A stretch of DNA of 64,000 nt from Rhizomys pruinosus (GCA_009823505.1 VZQC01006682.1:62001-126000), one strand, 5' to 3'. Shown: positions 31,885 through 45,164, counted from the stretch's first letter. Notes: generated by a model not told the origin, from the letters alone. Numbers and translations: made by a program.

Positions 31885-34800
31885 ATAAACATTGTTAAAA
31901 AAAAAAAATTTTAATGATTAATTTAAAAATAGCCTTTCATAAACACTTTTTTAAAAACGCTGGCCCTGATGGACAAGAGTAGTTTGGGACTTGCATTTCC
32001 CAGAATATAGGATGTGTGAAACTTTTTTTTTGTTTTGTTTTCTTTATGAGGCAGGGTTCTTTGTAGCCCCAGCCGTCCTGAAACTCAACTATTGGTAACC
32101 AGGCTGGCCTTGAACTTCACAGAGATCTGCCTGCTCTGCTTCCCAAGAGCGGGATTAAGAGGCCCACACACCATGCCTGGGCCTGAACTTTTTTTTTTCT
32201 AATTTGTTTCTTTTTGGATTATATAATAATAATATAATATATATATATATATAAATGTATATATGTATATATTATATAGTATATTATTGTGTGTGTGTGT
32301 GTGTGTGTGTGTTTCTTTTTGAGAAATCTATAAGTCTTTTTGTCCCTTTTTTCAATTTAAGTGGCCTGGGGTTTTTTGTTGATTGTTTGAGTTGTAGGAG
32401 TTCTTTTTACTGGTTTTTTTTGGACAGTGAGGTCTGGTCTCAAACTTGCAATCCTCCTCTGCTTGCCCTTTAAGCAGCAAGAACTACAGGCATGTGCCAC
32501 TGTCCCTGACTTTGTAAGGAATTCTTTCATACAGCCTGGATAGTAGCACATTCTCAAGAGACACTATATTTATGAATTTACTGTATTCCCAGGATTGTTA
32601 AAGTGAGGACTTCTTAATTTTTTTTCGCAATTTGCAATCCCTTTTGGCCTAAAATTTTTTGTGCGACCCCCAGGTATAAAAGTAGTATATAAATCAAACA
32701 TTTACAGAATAATAAATTAAAAATTTTATTTTAAACACAATTCTTTATGTTATACATTTATTTACCATTTACTAACTATGAAAACAAATATTAAAGATGC
32801 ATACCAATGAGATGGGTGTGCCTGCTTATTTTTACGTAAAAATGTCCTGGCTGAACGAGTGATACTGCAGAACATAAAGCATCTTCAGTGTCTTTCAGAC
32901 TTGATCCATGTTCTATTTTCTAATCATCAATGCTGAGCGATGCTTCTTTGCATAAAAATGGAGTACAAAACAGCAGAAGTGCTGAATTTGCAGCTATTTC
33001 AGGAATCGTTGGAAATTCCATCTTAACCCCAAGTTGAAATTCACTTAAATTCTTTTTAAATTTTATTATTTTTATTCATTGTTAACTCATGTGCTATATG
33101 TGTGTCTGTTCATGTTAAGTGCAGTGCCTGCAGAAGCAAAAGGTGTTGGATCCCTGGAGTTTTGAAGTTACAGGTGTGTTGTGAACCATCTGATAATGGG
33201 TGCTGAGACCCAAACTAGGGTCCTCTGCTAGAGCAAATGCATGGCTCTCAACCCACTGAAACCACCTCTCCAGCTTTCCATTTAATGAAATTTTTTAAAT
33301 TGAACACTTAAGTCAGCATCTCAACAGCAATTTTAAAATCAAATTCATTTTTTTAAATCAAAAAGTAAATTAAAAAAATTATAAAAGCCTTTCATTTCCA
33401 TTATGCTTCACTAAGGGCAGAAAACACTTGTATTGCTACAGAGAAAACACTGCAGTTGTCACCATGCATTAGTCTTGCCTTAACAGAGTGGATACAGGCA
33501 TGGATCACTAGCATTGCATGGGACAGCATCCCCAGTGCAACACACGATGTTCTCAGAACAAGACTACTCAAGTCAGGCAGTGCCACACTGGTGGGCACTG
33601 CCAGAAACGCCTCAGATTTATGACACATTTGATTTTTAATTAACTTCTGGTTGTATATTTAGAAATCTTTTACTGTTGTCAGTTTTTGCCACGCCCACCT
33701 TCAGTTACACACCCCATATATGGTCATGACCCACAGTGTTAATAAGCTGGTGTTTTAAATAATTTAGGAGATACCTCACCTTCCAGAGACTTTGAAAAAA
33801 AAGAAAAGCTAGGGAGATGGCTAGGTATGGTTAAAGAGCTTGCTAGCAGGCTACAAATACTGTAGTTCCCTTTTCACAGTTGCTCAACAACTAAGTGTCA
33901 TGGTGTGTGCCAGCACTCAGTAGCGATCAAGAGTCCAAGGTTCATCCTGGCGCTAGCTACACAAGATCCTGTCACACAAAAAAGGGGGTCCTTTCCCAAA
34001 ACCCACATAAAAGAGCTAAGCATGGTGGCACATGCCTGTAATTCCTCGATGCTGGGGACTTGGACACAGGAGGATCCATGTGGACCTTTGCTAGCTAGCC
34101 AGGCTAGTCTAACGCTGCAAGTTCCAAAAGCAATTGAAGACCCTGCCTACAAATAGGTGGACAAGGCAGTGTGGCAGCCAAATGCTTTAATCCCCAGCAC
34201 CCAGGAGATGTAAGGACATATGGATCTTCTGGAAGATCAATGGCTAGCCTTGTTCTATATAGCCCAGTCCCAGCAATTGGGGCTTACCAGCGGAGAACCT
34301 GTCTCAATAAAAAACAATAAATAAATAAATAAATTAAATAATAAATAAATAAATAAATAAGGACAAGTTCCTACAGAAGTAAACATCAAAAAACAAGGTT
34401 GCCTCTCTGCATGCATGTACCACTCCAACAAAAAATAATACATCTAAATTTATAAAATCAAATTTGTTTGTGAGGGGCTGAAGCGATGGCTCAAAGTTAA
34501 GACCACCGGCTACTCTTTGCAGAGGTCCTGGGTTCAGTTCTCAGCACCCAATGGTGGCTAACAACCATCCATTACTTCCAGTTCCAGGGGGAATCCCCAA
34601 TGACCTTCTTCTGCCTTCATGAGCACTATACAACACGCCAGTGCACTGTACATACTATCCAGAACAATGCATTCATAACATAAAAAGATTTTTAAATATT
34701 TTTTTAACATTTTTGTTAATTCCTAAAAAATTACTCTATGTTGACCTTTTAGAAATCATCTCGGGGCTGGAGAGATGGCTAGTCGGTTAGGAGCCAGAAC

Positions 34801-37800
34801 CGCTCTTGGCAGAGGACCCGTCCAGTTCGATCCGCCCAGCCCACATGGTGGCTTGAGAAACTGTCTGTGTAACTCCAGTTCCAACGGAGTGCCCACCAAT
34901 CTACATGCAGACAGTAACACCTCATACACAAATAAAAAAATAAATAAATTTTTTATTTTAAAAAAAAGATAATTTTTTTTTTTTTATTTATCTTAATAAC
35001 CAAATATGCAAGATTGCACATTAAAATGGTAAAAGTTTAATGAGGGCTAGGAAGAGGGCGTCAATTCAGTACAGTGCTTGCATACACAAAGACCGAGTGC
35101 CAGATACTCTGCACCCATATAAAAAGCTGAGTTGCAGCATACACACCTGTAACCCACCTTTTTGGGGCCAAACTAGCCATCAGTAGCTCCAGTTTCAGTG
35201 ACATGATCTGTCTCAAAAAAAAGGTGTTAACCCCTGGCCTCCACACAGATTTGTACATGCACACAGACACATGAACCAGCACACATATGTGCACACAACA
35301 CATTGCACCACACCTACACACAGAATTATGAACAAAGTTTAGTTTTATTTGAAAATTTTGTTCTAGTTTTGGGGTTTTTTGGTTTGTTTTGCCTTTTTAG
35401 AACAGGGTTTTTGTTTGTTTTTAACCTTTTTGAGACCAGGTCTCGCCTTTAAGTCCCAGCTGCCTAGAACTTTGCTTGTAGACCACGGCTGGCTTGAACT
35501 CACAGATATCTGCCTGCCTCCACTTTTCCCGAGTGGTAGGTATTAAAGGTGTGGTGCCACCATGCCTGGCTAATACTTCTAGGTTTTTAAAGGTAAAATT
35601 ACACATTCAGGTGGGATAGGTCGTGCCTATAATTACCCAGACCAGCACTGGAAGCTGCGGCAGGAGGATCCATGAAATCAGCCTCACCTCACATTGTAAG
35701 TTTTGGGCCAATAATGGGCCGCTGTGCCAAACTGGGCTGCTTGGCGAGGAATGAATATATTCTAAAGAAACAGCTATGCCCTCTCTTTAGGTATCAGAGC
35801 TATTAAAGAATGGACCCCAAGAAATTGGAATTTCACCAAGAAGCTCCAGCTGGAAGAAAAGACTGCGGCACTAGGGGCAGCTAGAGGAGAACTTGTCTCC
35901 AGGAGCGAGATTTGATCATTTATCCAATGACCTTTCAGAAAGACTGACCTTTCAAGAGACTGGGCTTGCAGGAGAGACAGGGGCTGAGACAATGTTGGAC
36001 TGGGGGCATCCCTTCCTGGACTGCTGGACGCAGCTTCCATTTAAACCCTAGCCTCATGTCAGGACCTGGAAGATGGACTCTGTGCCCCTTTCCAATGTAG
36101 CTACAGTGACTAACTCTCCTTTTTCTGCTTTTTGCTATTAACTTGGCTCTTTTAACTGGTTTATGGAGGACCAGTGGTGACCAAATCTGGCTTGCTCGGG
36201 CGCAGGTCAAGTCTAGTAAAAGCATGAAACTCCTGGAGGAGGAGGAGAAGAGAGGAGAGAGAGAGAGGAGAGATAGGAAGAGAGAGAGAGAGATGGAGAC
36301 AGATGGAGAGAGAGAGAGAGAGAGAGAAGGAGAGAGAGAAGAGAAGGAAATGCCCTTAATGGCCTATCTTTTTATGTTTCCCAAACCTCTTAGGCAGACT
36401 GAAAATCCACTAGGTTTCTGGCCATGAGTTCAAACAGCTAAAAATCTAGATTTAAAGCCCACTTTCAACCAAGATAAACTTCAAAAGAGACCTAGATTTT
36501 GTTTTTGCTTACAAAATCGTTTTTAGATACAGTAGAAAACAAAGCAAACAGAAGAGATGAAGGCCCTGCCCCTCAGCGCTGCCAGGCTTTTGACTTTCCA
36601 GGGAGACTCGCTGTGCCTCCTGCACATGCCCCATGCAAGAATATGAAAGGAAGGGACCTGCTTCTGTGGTCCCCAGGGACTTCACGGTTCTCAATGCGGC
36701 TGTTTCCTAGGAAACCTGACATTCGGGAGCTAGGCACACAGGCTCCCTGCTGGGCAGCTGCTACAGTAGTGAATGGTTCAGTAGGATTCCGTTCACAATC
36801 TGCCCCTGATCAGCACTGGGGGACCAGCCCTTCTCTCTGCTGTGGAGGGTGAGTACACATCCTCTCCATCTGGGAAGGGAGCCAAACTTTGAAATCAAAA
36901 TCTTCACTGGCTTCTTAGTCTGCCACCAATTTAAGGAAATCCCACAGATGAAAAGCCCCAGCTTAAAGCAGATGTATTAGGCCTCTGGGGGGTTTGCTTC
37001 TTGTCTTAAGATTCCCCAGAGCTACCTCCGCTCCCACCTCCGACGCCTGCCCCTGGGATTAACATCCTTGGGCATTTAAATTCTGACTCTCTCCACCTGA
37101 AATTCAGTTCCTATGAAACAGGAAGAGGCCTGATGTGCAGAAAGTGTGGTGCTTCTGCACTTACCGCCTGGGACCATCCCTAGAGCCCGGGTAGCATGGC
37201 CAAGCTCCTGCATTAAGCCCTGGAAGCAGTCTTTACAGAGCAAATGTTGGCATGGTAGGAGCCGAGAGCCCTCGTCCTGTAGGCCTCGTCGGCACAGTGA
37301 GCAGGACAGGGCCGCAGCCACGTGTCCATGGGTAGAGCGGGGTTTCTGGTCAGCTACGGGCTGCCTCGGAAAGGCCATGCCCAGGCCTGGGCACGCGTCT
37401 GCGACTGTGCCTGGGGCCTCTGTTTTTCCACTGACGTCGTCAGGGCTGAAGCAGCGTGAAGACCGAGCGAGCTCCACTCCCTGCAAGTGAAGCACAAGAC
37501 GGAGGGGTTTATTTCTTTGGGGAAGAGAAAGTTCCTGGCTAGGCGAGAGAAGAAAGATCTGAGGCCCAAGCTGTGCCCTTAAGCCTCCGCCCTGCACCTG
37601 AGCCCGGAAAGAGTCCAGCATCTCCGCTCTGAAAATGAAGAGGTGTCTGCTGGGTTCTGTATTTCTGACGAGATTTAACATCCTTCAAACACGCCCCAGA
37701 TCTACCTGCGCCGCTCCTTAGTGGTGTCCAGGTGTAATCCGAGTTTAATTATGGAAAACAGCTGGAAGTGTATTAAGTTCAAAGTTTACATACTTCTTTT

Positions 37801-40256
37801 TTTTTTTTCTTTTCGTCTGATAATTGTCCTTGGGAAATAAAGTTTACATACTTCTATCAATTTCCTCATAACCACCCTTGAAAATAGAGATTCCATCGTG
37901 TGGTGGCGCACACCTTTAATTCTAGCAGCTTTTTTGGGAGGCAGAGACAGGTGAAATCTTTGTGAGTTCAAGGCCAGCCTGGTTCTACGATAGCAAGGTT
38001 CCAGGAACAAACCAGGCTACAAGGAGACCCTGTCTAAAGACCAAAAAAAAAGAAAAAAAAAAAAAATAGAGATCAGCGGACACAGTTTACAAATTTTGGT
38101 TGAATGAAAAGCACAAAGTGGAAAACTCAAATTCAAACCCAGGTCACTCTGATCTAGACACCACATTCTGATCTACTGTTGTCCAATGTTCTCAAGCTGA
38201 GATCCTTACACAGATTTTTCATGAGCTCCCTCTAACAATTTTTTAAATTTGAAACATTTCATTCAGAAAACATTGTTGTGTTGTTTGGAGTTTTCTACGG
38301 GTTTGTTTGGTTTTCTGTTTGTTTTGTTTGGACAGAACCTCCTGTAAGCTGCCGCTGATGGGCTAGAACTTGCTATGTAGACCAGGTCTGGCCTCTACTC
38401 TCAGACATCAGCCTGCCCCTGCCTTCCACAGTACTCGGGATTAAGGTGGTATGTAGCCACCATACCCAGACATAAAGTTTTTTTTTTTTAATCTTTAATT
38501 TATTTTATGTTTATGTGTACTTTATTTTTTGTGTATTAATTGTAGTGTATGCTCACATGTGTGCAATATGCCATAGAGGTCAGAAGAAGGCATTGGATCC
38601 CCTGGGGCTGGAGTTACTGGATTGATTATGGTTGTTGTTAGCTCCATGTGGGTGCCGAGGAATTGAACCCTGGTCCTCTGGCAAGAGCATCAGGGCTCTT
38701 AACATAACACCAACCCTGCCCAAAAATTATCAGCTCAAAGTTTTTCAAAGATTATAATTATTCTAGTAATGATTCCCATAAAAAGATTTTTTTTTTTTTT
38801 GTCTTTTGAGACAGGGCCTCCCTTTAGACCCAGCTAGGTCTGGAGCTCGCTAATGTAGAACCCAGGCTGCCTCTGCCTCCAAGGTGCTGGGAATTAAAGG
38901 TTGGGTGTGCCACCATGCCTGGTTTCTAGATTTTTTTTTTTAATTTTTAAATTTTTATTTTTTATTTTATTTATTTATTTTTTAGTGTGTAATGAAATGT
39001 GGTATGAATAACTAGAGTTACAGATGGTTGGTTAGCTGCCATGTGGCATGCTGGGAATCAAACCTGGGTCGCTCTGTAAGAAGCAGCTGTGCTCTTACTG
39101 CTAGAGGCCATATCTCCAGCCCCGCCACCATAAGATTTTAGGTGGAGTGTTGTGCTTACGTTGTTCTAGTTCACACAAGCAGTACTATTTGCCTTAGATT
39201 AATGAGGAGACAGACCACATTCTTATCACTTGGGTCTAAATGGCCTTGTAGCACCTGATGATGAATGTTTTACAGGAATTAGAGGAAATAGGAAAATGGC
39301 AATTCGTTGTGGTGGTGCATGCCTTTCATCCCACAATTGGAAGGCAGAGGAGGTGGGGTCTTGTGAGTTTCAAAGCCAGCTTGATCTACATAGGGAGTTC
39401 CGGCCGGACAGCTTGGCGACTTACATGGCGAGACCGGTGGTCTCAAAAAAAAAAAAAAGGAGTAACCTGAAATTAAAAAGTAAAACTACAGGGCTGGTGA
39501 ACGTGGCTCAGTTGGTAAGAGTGCTTACCTAGCTATATACAAAGTATAGTACTGAGGGTGAATTCCCCAGCACTATATAAACCAAGGACATAGAGGTGCA
39601 CACCTATAATTTTAGCACTTGAGGAGGGACAGGAGGATTAGTAAAAGTTCAAAAGCCCATCCTCGTGCTATATAGCAGTTGGAAAGCTGGCCTGGGCTAT
39701 ATGATGGAACTTCCTGTCTGAAAAGAAACGTAACTGGGCTGGGATGTAGCTTCATTGGTAGAACACATGCTTAGCCTGCATATGGACCTGCGGTCAAGTT
39801 CTAGCCCTCCAAATTAAGTGCATGATTTTTTCTTGTGTAAAGTAAACTGTGCTGGATAGCTTTAAGTGTCAACTTGACACACCGTTGAGGGACCTCAATT
39901 GGGGGGGGAATTGGCTCCATTGGAACTGGCCTGTGGCCACATCTAGTGGAGTATTGTCTTGATGCGTCGAGCAGTGTTGGAGGCCCAGCCCACAATGAAT
40001 GGTGCCACCTTGGGCAGGTTGTTGTGTACTGTATAAGAAGGCCAGGCTTGGGGCATGAGCAGAGAGCAAGCCAGTAAACAGCATTCCTCCATGGCCTGTG
40101 CCTTAGCTCTGCCTCCATGTTCCTGCCTTGAGTTCTTGCCTTGGGACTCCCTGGTGATGAACTGTGAACAGGAGATTTAAGATGAATAACCCTTTCCTCC
40201 CAAGTTTGGTGTCAGTCAGAGTGTTTTGTCACAGCAATGGAAGCAAACTAGAACAG
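31885..40256 (+). repeat. 8.4-kb error-rich direct copy of 23,556-31,627
   Basis: Every feature of the first copy recurs in the same order. These are the TA/TG repeat (32,220-32,312), hAT-like remnant (about 32,600-33,790), SINE series (33,790-35,690), scrambled GA tract (36,232-36,345), RING exon (37,165-37,480), B1/B2 series (37,890-39,120) and LTR (39,852-40,256). Small insertions and deletions are dense inside SINEs and microsatellites. By contrast, unique blocks such as 35,815-36,230 and 36,540-37,790 look unchanged. That pattern fits uncorrected long-read overlap better than a real duplication. Confidence 0.92.
37165..37480 (-). pseudogene. second copy of the Trim66 RING exon, probably artefactual
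   Basis: Identical in translation to 28,632-28,947, with the same acceptor and donor, offset by 8,533 bases. It sits inside the noisy duplicate, so it should not be counted as a tandem exon duplication without independent reads. Confidence 0.85.
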
Positions 40257-41382
40257 TAAATAAGAATTTAAGCTGTGGGCGTGGGTGGTGCTGCCCTTTA
40301 ATCCAGCACTTGGGAGGCAGAAGTTCGACAGAGGTGTCCCATTCAGGGATAAGCGCTCTGCAAACTCTCGTTCTCTGCACATTAAAATCTGGCCTCATGT
40401 GGCCCTTGTCCTGAGAAGCTGGTGAGGCTGAATTAAAGTAATAGATGAATTTGTCTGGCAGAAGTCTTAAAGACAGGATGGTATTCAGACTGTGCCACAG
40501 TTACTGTTACTGCTTTTATCCAAGGTCACAGTGAGACAACCACAAATGGAGCAGAGAGATGTGAAAAAACGTGCTGTTGTAGGATGCGTGCTGAAGACGA
40601 AGCAGGTGTGAGGAAGCGGCTGTAATTGTTCAAGAGACCGGAGCCATTAAAGGAAGCCTGGCACTCTGCACTGGGACAGCACACAAGATACCTGAAGACA
40701 TAGAGGCGTCTAGCGTAGAAAAATGCAAATTCATTTTTGAAGAGAACTTGGACTGAGAACGCTGCAGAGGGGGTTCCCTGGTCAAATCACAGCAGCTGGG
40801 AAGCCTTTTCCCAGGGTCAGGACGCAGGTACCAGTGCTGCTGCGGCTCAAGGCGACTCCAGCTGGCAGCCACACTTGGCAGCCTGTCCCCTGCAGTACTG
40901 GTTTTGCAGTTGCAAAGGATACAAGAGCGGGAGTTTGCCAAGGCAAGCTGCAGGCATGGGGCAGACAGGATATCTGTGTGGCAGCTAGAAGGGCTACCCA
41001 AGCCTTTTGGAGCCGAGAAGATATCATACCCCCCCCCCCCCCGAGCCTCAGATGCAGGACACGGAGCTGTAGCTGTCAAGTGAGGTGTTTGCCCTGCTGG
41101 GTTCCGGTCTGGCGTTGCTCTGCTCCTTCCTTGGTGTGTGAATAGGAATGTTAATTCTATGCCATTGTATATTGGAATTATACTATCTACTTGTTTTGAT
41201 TTGTTAGAGGCTTCACAGCTAAGAATTTGTGCTTTCTGCAAAGAGTTTGGGCTTTTGAACAGTGCTGGGATGGTTTAACATTATAGGGATATTCAGAGAT
41301 GGACCAAATATATTTTACATTAGGAGATGAAAATGAATTTCAAGTGATGTGTTTGAGTATCAAGATGACAAGGGGTAGAGTT
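40257..41382 (+). mobile_element. ERVL/MaLR-like interior, non-coding
   Basis: Starts with a noisy B1-like scrap (about 40,270-40,325) and continues to a purine-rich AAGGGGTAGAG directly before the LTR at 41,383. It contains a C-run (41,030-41,042). The 203-codon minus-strand frame here has no recognised domain. Confidence 0.55.
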
Positions 41383-41765
41383 GTGATGGTTAATTTTCAT
41401 TGTCCACTTGATGGGATTTAGAATCACCATGGAAACACATCTCTGCCTGTGTTGAGGGTATTTTTAGAAAAGTTGAGCTGAGCAGAGAAGACACTCCCTG
41501 AATGTGGGTCACAATATCCCCTGGGCTGGGGTCCTGAACTGAATGAAAAGAGAAAGCGAACTGATAATCAGATCCCTCTTTCTCTGCTTGCTGGCTACAG
41601 ATACTATTGACCAACTGCCTCACATCCCTGCTGTCATACCTTCCCCCCATGATGGACTGTATCCCCTCCAGTTATATGCCAAAGTGACCACCCTCCCCCT
41701 TAAGTGGCTTCCTGCTAGGCATTTGGCTCACAGCACCCAAAGCAGCAGTTTCACAACCCCGTTGC
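41383..41765 (+). mobile_element. ERVL-type LTR
   Basis: TGTGATGGTTAATTTTCATTG start, CACCATGGAAACACATCTCT, AATGTGGGTCACAATATCCC and CCATGATGGACTGTATCCCC in the order of rodent ERVL-class LTRs. Confidence 0.72.
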
Positions 41766-41789
41766 ATTAGCACCATCAGTGCAACTGTT

Positions 41790-41895
41790 AACCTGCTAGT
41801 TAGTATTGCTATGAAAAACTTTGAGCCTGTGACCCTCCCTCCCCACCCCAAGGCTCCCCCAGAGGGTTTACAGACCACATTTTGAGAACAGCTGC
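41790..41895. repeat. hAT-Charlie-like terminal fragment
   Basis: GGGTTTACAGACCACATTTTG / GAGAACAGCTGC resembles the ends of MER1-type elements. Confidence 0.35.
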
Positions 41896-42314
41896 ACAAT
41901 AATCTAATAGAAGAAACTCAGGGAGGTGTGCATCACCAATGAGCACTGCACAGGGTAAGAAGATAGTATTTCAGCTGTGCATTTGAAGGGCAATTGAAGC
42001 AGCTCTGCTGGTCAAAGGTTAAAGGCACATCTGAGCAATGAGTTTCTGAGGGCAGGGAAGCCCAGATGAATCCCTTCATCCCCTCTTCCTCTGCTGCTTT
42101 TCCCTGTAACATGGTCCTTTTTCTTCCTGACTTGAAAGAGTGAAGGAGATACAAGTTGGATGACTCTAATTAAGCCAGGGACATGAAATTCAGATTTCTA
42201 CAGGAAGCAGGCAGTCTGTATGAGTGAAGACCCCACCCAAAGGACTTTGGGTCCAATGTTGCTAAATGTTAATTTTTCAAAACACCAAAATCTAGATTTT
42301 TATTTGAACTTTAC
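41896..42314. other. unique sequence
   Basis: Nothing recognised. Confidence 0.45.
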
Positions 42315-42547
42315 TAAGGGCTCAGGAGATGACTCAGTGGGTAAAGCCCTTGATGTGGTGTGAGGGTCTGAGTTCAGATCCCACATAATGCTGAACAAAG
42401 TATCTGTGCCTGTAACTCCAGTGCTGGGAGTGGGGGAGTTGGAGGGGGGAGGGCGAGATGGGCTAGGGGTACTTACTGACCACCCAACATAGCTGAAATG
42501 GCAAGCTTCAGGTTCAGTAAGAGACTCCGTCTCAAAAATAAAGTGGG
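42315..42547 (+). repeat. B4/RSINE-like element, left part
   Basis: GGGCTCAGGAGATGACTCAG head and CTCCGTCTCAAAAATAAAG. The 3' part is displaced to 42,902-43,060 by an LTR. Confidence 0.72.
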
Positions 42548-42901
42548 TGTGGTGGTTTGAATGAGTGTCCCCCATAGGTTCTAGGTATTCAGACGTTTGT
42601 CTCCAGTTGGTGGCGCTGTTTTTGGAGGTCTTGGGGTGTGTGGCCGTGCTGGAGGAAGTGTGTCACTGGGGGCAGGGTTGGTGAGTTTAACAAGCCTCAT
42701 GGTCTCCAATCTCGCTCTCTGCTTCCTGTGCTCTTTGTGAGATGTGACCCTCGGCTTCCTGCTCCAGATCCAGCCGCCATGCCTCCTGCCACAATGGACT
42801 CTAATTCCCTGGAACTGTCAATCGTAAGCTCAAATAAACTCTTCCTTTTATAAGCTCCTTGGTCATGGTGCTTTATCACCAACAGAAAAGTGACCAATAC
42901 A
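42548..42901 (+). mobile_element. ORR1-like MaLR solo LTR
   Basis: 354-bp LTR with TGTGGTGGTTTGAATGAGTG start, AATAAACTCTTCC polyadenylation region, CCTTGGTCATGGTGCTTTAT and CAATACA end. A perfect 5-bp duplication GTGGG lies immediately at both sides (42,543 and 42,902). Confidence 0.88.
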
Positions 42902-43060
42902 GTGGGGAAGCCACTGAGGAAAGACATCCCAACATCAACCTCTGCCTTGCACATGTGCCCACACAGGCAAGTACATGTGCCCTACACACATGTACATACA
43001 TGGATACAGCACATACCCATACATACACAGATATTGGCAAGCATCTTAATTATCTACTGT
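42902..43060 (+). repeat. B4/RSINE-like element, right part
   Basis: GAGGAAAGACATCCCAACAT, CCTCTGCCTTGCACATGTGC and an ACAC-rich end complete the SINE broken at 42,547. Confidence 0.7.
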
Positions 43061-43069
43061 CATTGTAAT

Positions 43070-43402
43070 TTGAAATAGTCACCTTATAAAGGGAAAAGGT
43101 TTATTTTGGCTTGCAGTGTTAGTAGTTCAGAGCATGTTCAGGTAGACAGGCTGGTGGGGTGCTAGATAGCATTGCAGGGGACACACGCTGGGGCAAAGCT
43201 GCTCATCTCATGACCATGGAGGGAAAGAGACAATGAGAAAACAATGGTGTACCAGAATCCCCTCCCAGTGACGGCTCCAATGACCTAGCCTCCCGCTAGG
43301 CCCAAGTCTCAAAGGGCCCATCCCTTATCAACAGCACAAGCTGGGACCCAAGGCTTTACCACGTGGACCTGTGGGGAGGGGGGCACTTAAAATCCAAACT
43401 AT
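43070..43402. repeat. degenerate interspersed repeat, old LTR-like
   Basis: CCTTATAAAGGGAAAAGGTTT to CACTTAAAATCCAAACTATA resembles an old mammalian LTR/MLT-type repeat. Family uncertain. Confidence 0.35.
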
Positions 43403-43560
43403 ATCTGGGTATGGTGGCACATGCTTTTAATCTAAGCACTCAGAAGGTAGAGGCAGGTGTATTCTGTGAGTTTGAAGGAGCCTGTCCTATATAGTGAGTT
43501 CCAGGCCAGCCAGGGTCACACAGTGAGACCCTGACAAAAAGAAGAAGAAAAAAAAAAAAA
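43403..43560 (+). repeat. B1 SINE
   Basis: GGGTATGGTGGCACATGCTT to an AAGAAGAAGA-rich tail. Confidence 0.88.
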
Positions 43561-43725
43561 CACCCTAAACTACAGCAGCAACTAAGTCTAAAAAGCTCAA
43601 GAAAACACCATGACTACATATGCCAGCACCATTTAGCTTATGACCTCTGCTCTAAGCCATGGGAAAAAAATCTGGGCTAAATAAAACATCAAGAAGAGAA
43701 TATGAAAGGAAGAGGACCCCCCCAA

Positions 43726-43777
43726 CACACACACGCACACACACACACACACACACACGCACACACACACACACAAA
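43726..43777. repeat. (CA)n with CG interruptions
   Basis: CACACACGCACAC-type alternating purine/pyrimidine tract. Confidence 0.95.
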
Positions 43778-44420
43778 ACAGCACTTGGCCACAAGCCTCC
43801 TCCTAGCTCTCACCACACTGGAAATCTGTAGTAAAGATGTCTTTAATCCTGACACAGAACGGCTGAGCAAACCATTCCACATCACATTGGGAGCAGGATT
43901 TCCAAAGATTGTTTGCTTGCTCGGACAGTAAACTTCAAATTATCATCAACCTTTCGTATGCATGTCAGGGAGGAAACGTGAGCGGGTGACAGCAGTGGGA
44001 ATACCCATCCGCTGGCCTGTGCTGCACCTGGTTTTTGTTTGCTGCTGTCTGTCTTAGGCACAGTCCCATGCTCACAGGCCTGGCACAAGACTCTGTCCTC
44101 CATCACTATTCTACTGTGCCCTCTCTGCCTGGCCCCTGTGTATACTGACAGGACAGAGTACACAGTTCTTGCAAAATGAACTGAATGAATATTCCTGTTT
44201 TTCCCCTTCAAAGATAAGAAAAGCTGGATTCAGAGAGCATGTGCTATTTCTTCAATATAATTCAGCTAGTAAAAACGGAAATGGGAAGTGAACCTGAGCT
44301 TCTGTGTTCTTTTCAGTAATTTAATCCTATGAAATTAAATTAAAGCCTATTTAAGCCCTATTTTGTACAATTGGAAAAACTCAAAGATATGAGGATTTCT
44401 TCATATTTTACTAGAATGTT
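43778..44420. other. unique sequence
   Basis: A 109-codon minus-strand frame (43,882-44,211) has no recognised domain. Nothing else. Confidence 0.45.
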
Positions 44421-44633
44421 TTTCAATTTATTATTTTTATGTGTATGAATGTATTGCCCACATGTAAGGGCACCCATGCTCTGCAATGCCCAAGGAGGAC
44501 AGAAGAGAGCATTGGATTCCCTGGAACTGGAATTAAGGATGGTTCTTAGCTGCCATGTGGATGCTGGTAATCAAACCCAGGTCCTCTGCAAGAGCAGCCA
44601 GTGCTCTTAACCACTGAGCCATCTCTCCAGCCC
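44421..44633 (-). repeat. B2 SINE
   Basis: Antisense B2 ending CCATCTCTCCAGCCCC. Confidence 0.93.
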
Positions 44634-44647
44634 CTAGTAGGGTTTTA

Positions 44648-44866
44648 TTTATTTATTTATTTTTCTATGTGTATGAATGTACTGTCTTCATGTAGGTTGG
44701 TGTACCCATGTCATGCAATGCCGCGGAGATCAGAAGAGGGCATCGGATTCCCCTGGAACTGGAGTTAAAGACGGTTCTCAGCCGCCATGTGGATGCTGGG
44801 GGTTGAACCCGGGTCCTCTGCAAGAGCAGTCGGCACTCTCAACCACTAGGCCATCTCTCCAGCCCC
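44648..44866 (-). repeat. B2 SINE with target-site duplication
   Basis: CTAGTAGGGTTTTA at 44,633 and 44,867. It landed directly beside the older B2. Confidence 0.95.
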
Positions 44867-45164
44867 CCTAGTAGGGTTTTAATGGCAGAGTTTTCCATCT
44901 TAGCTTCCAACAAAGCTAGTAGGAATACAACTTTCAGGGTAGTATGAGATTTAAAACAAAATTCTATTCAACATGAGAAAGAAAGTTTCCTAGAAATCAT
45001 AATCCTCAAATTAGATAGTTTTTTTTTTGGAGGGGGGAGTATTGTTGGGTTTTGTGTTTTATTTGTTTGCTTTGTATTGAAGAAAACTCCACCTGTTATT
45101 CTATGGATTTCCTCTTAATGCTATACATCAAAACCTACTGAAAAAGGAAAACCAAAGCTCTGAG

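Noticed and set aside
37076..37681. Tandem duplication of the Trim66 RING exon
   Set aside because: It lies in the noisy block after the N at 31,884 and is best explained as assembly overlap.
40630..41241. 203-codon minus-strand frame
   Set aside because: It lies antisense in an LTR-element interior and shows no known protein motif.
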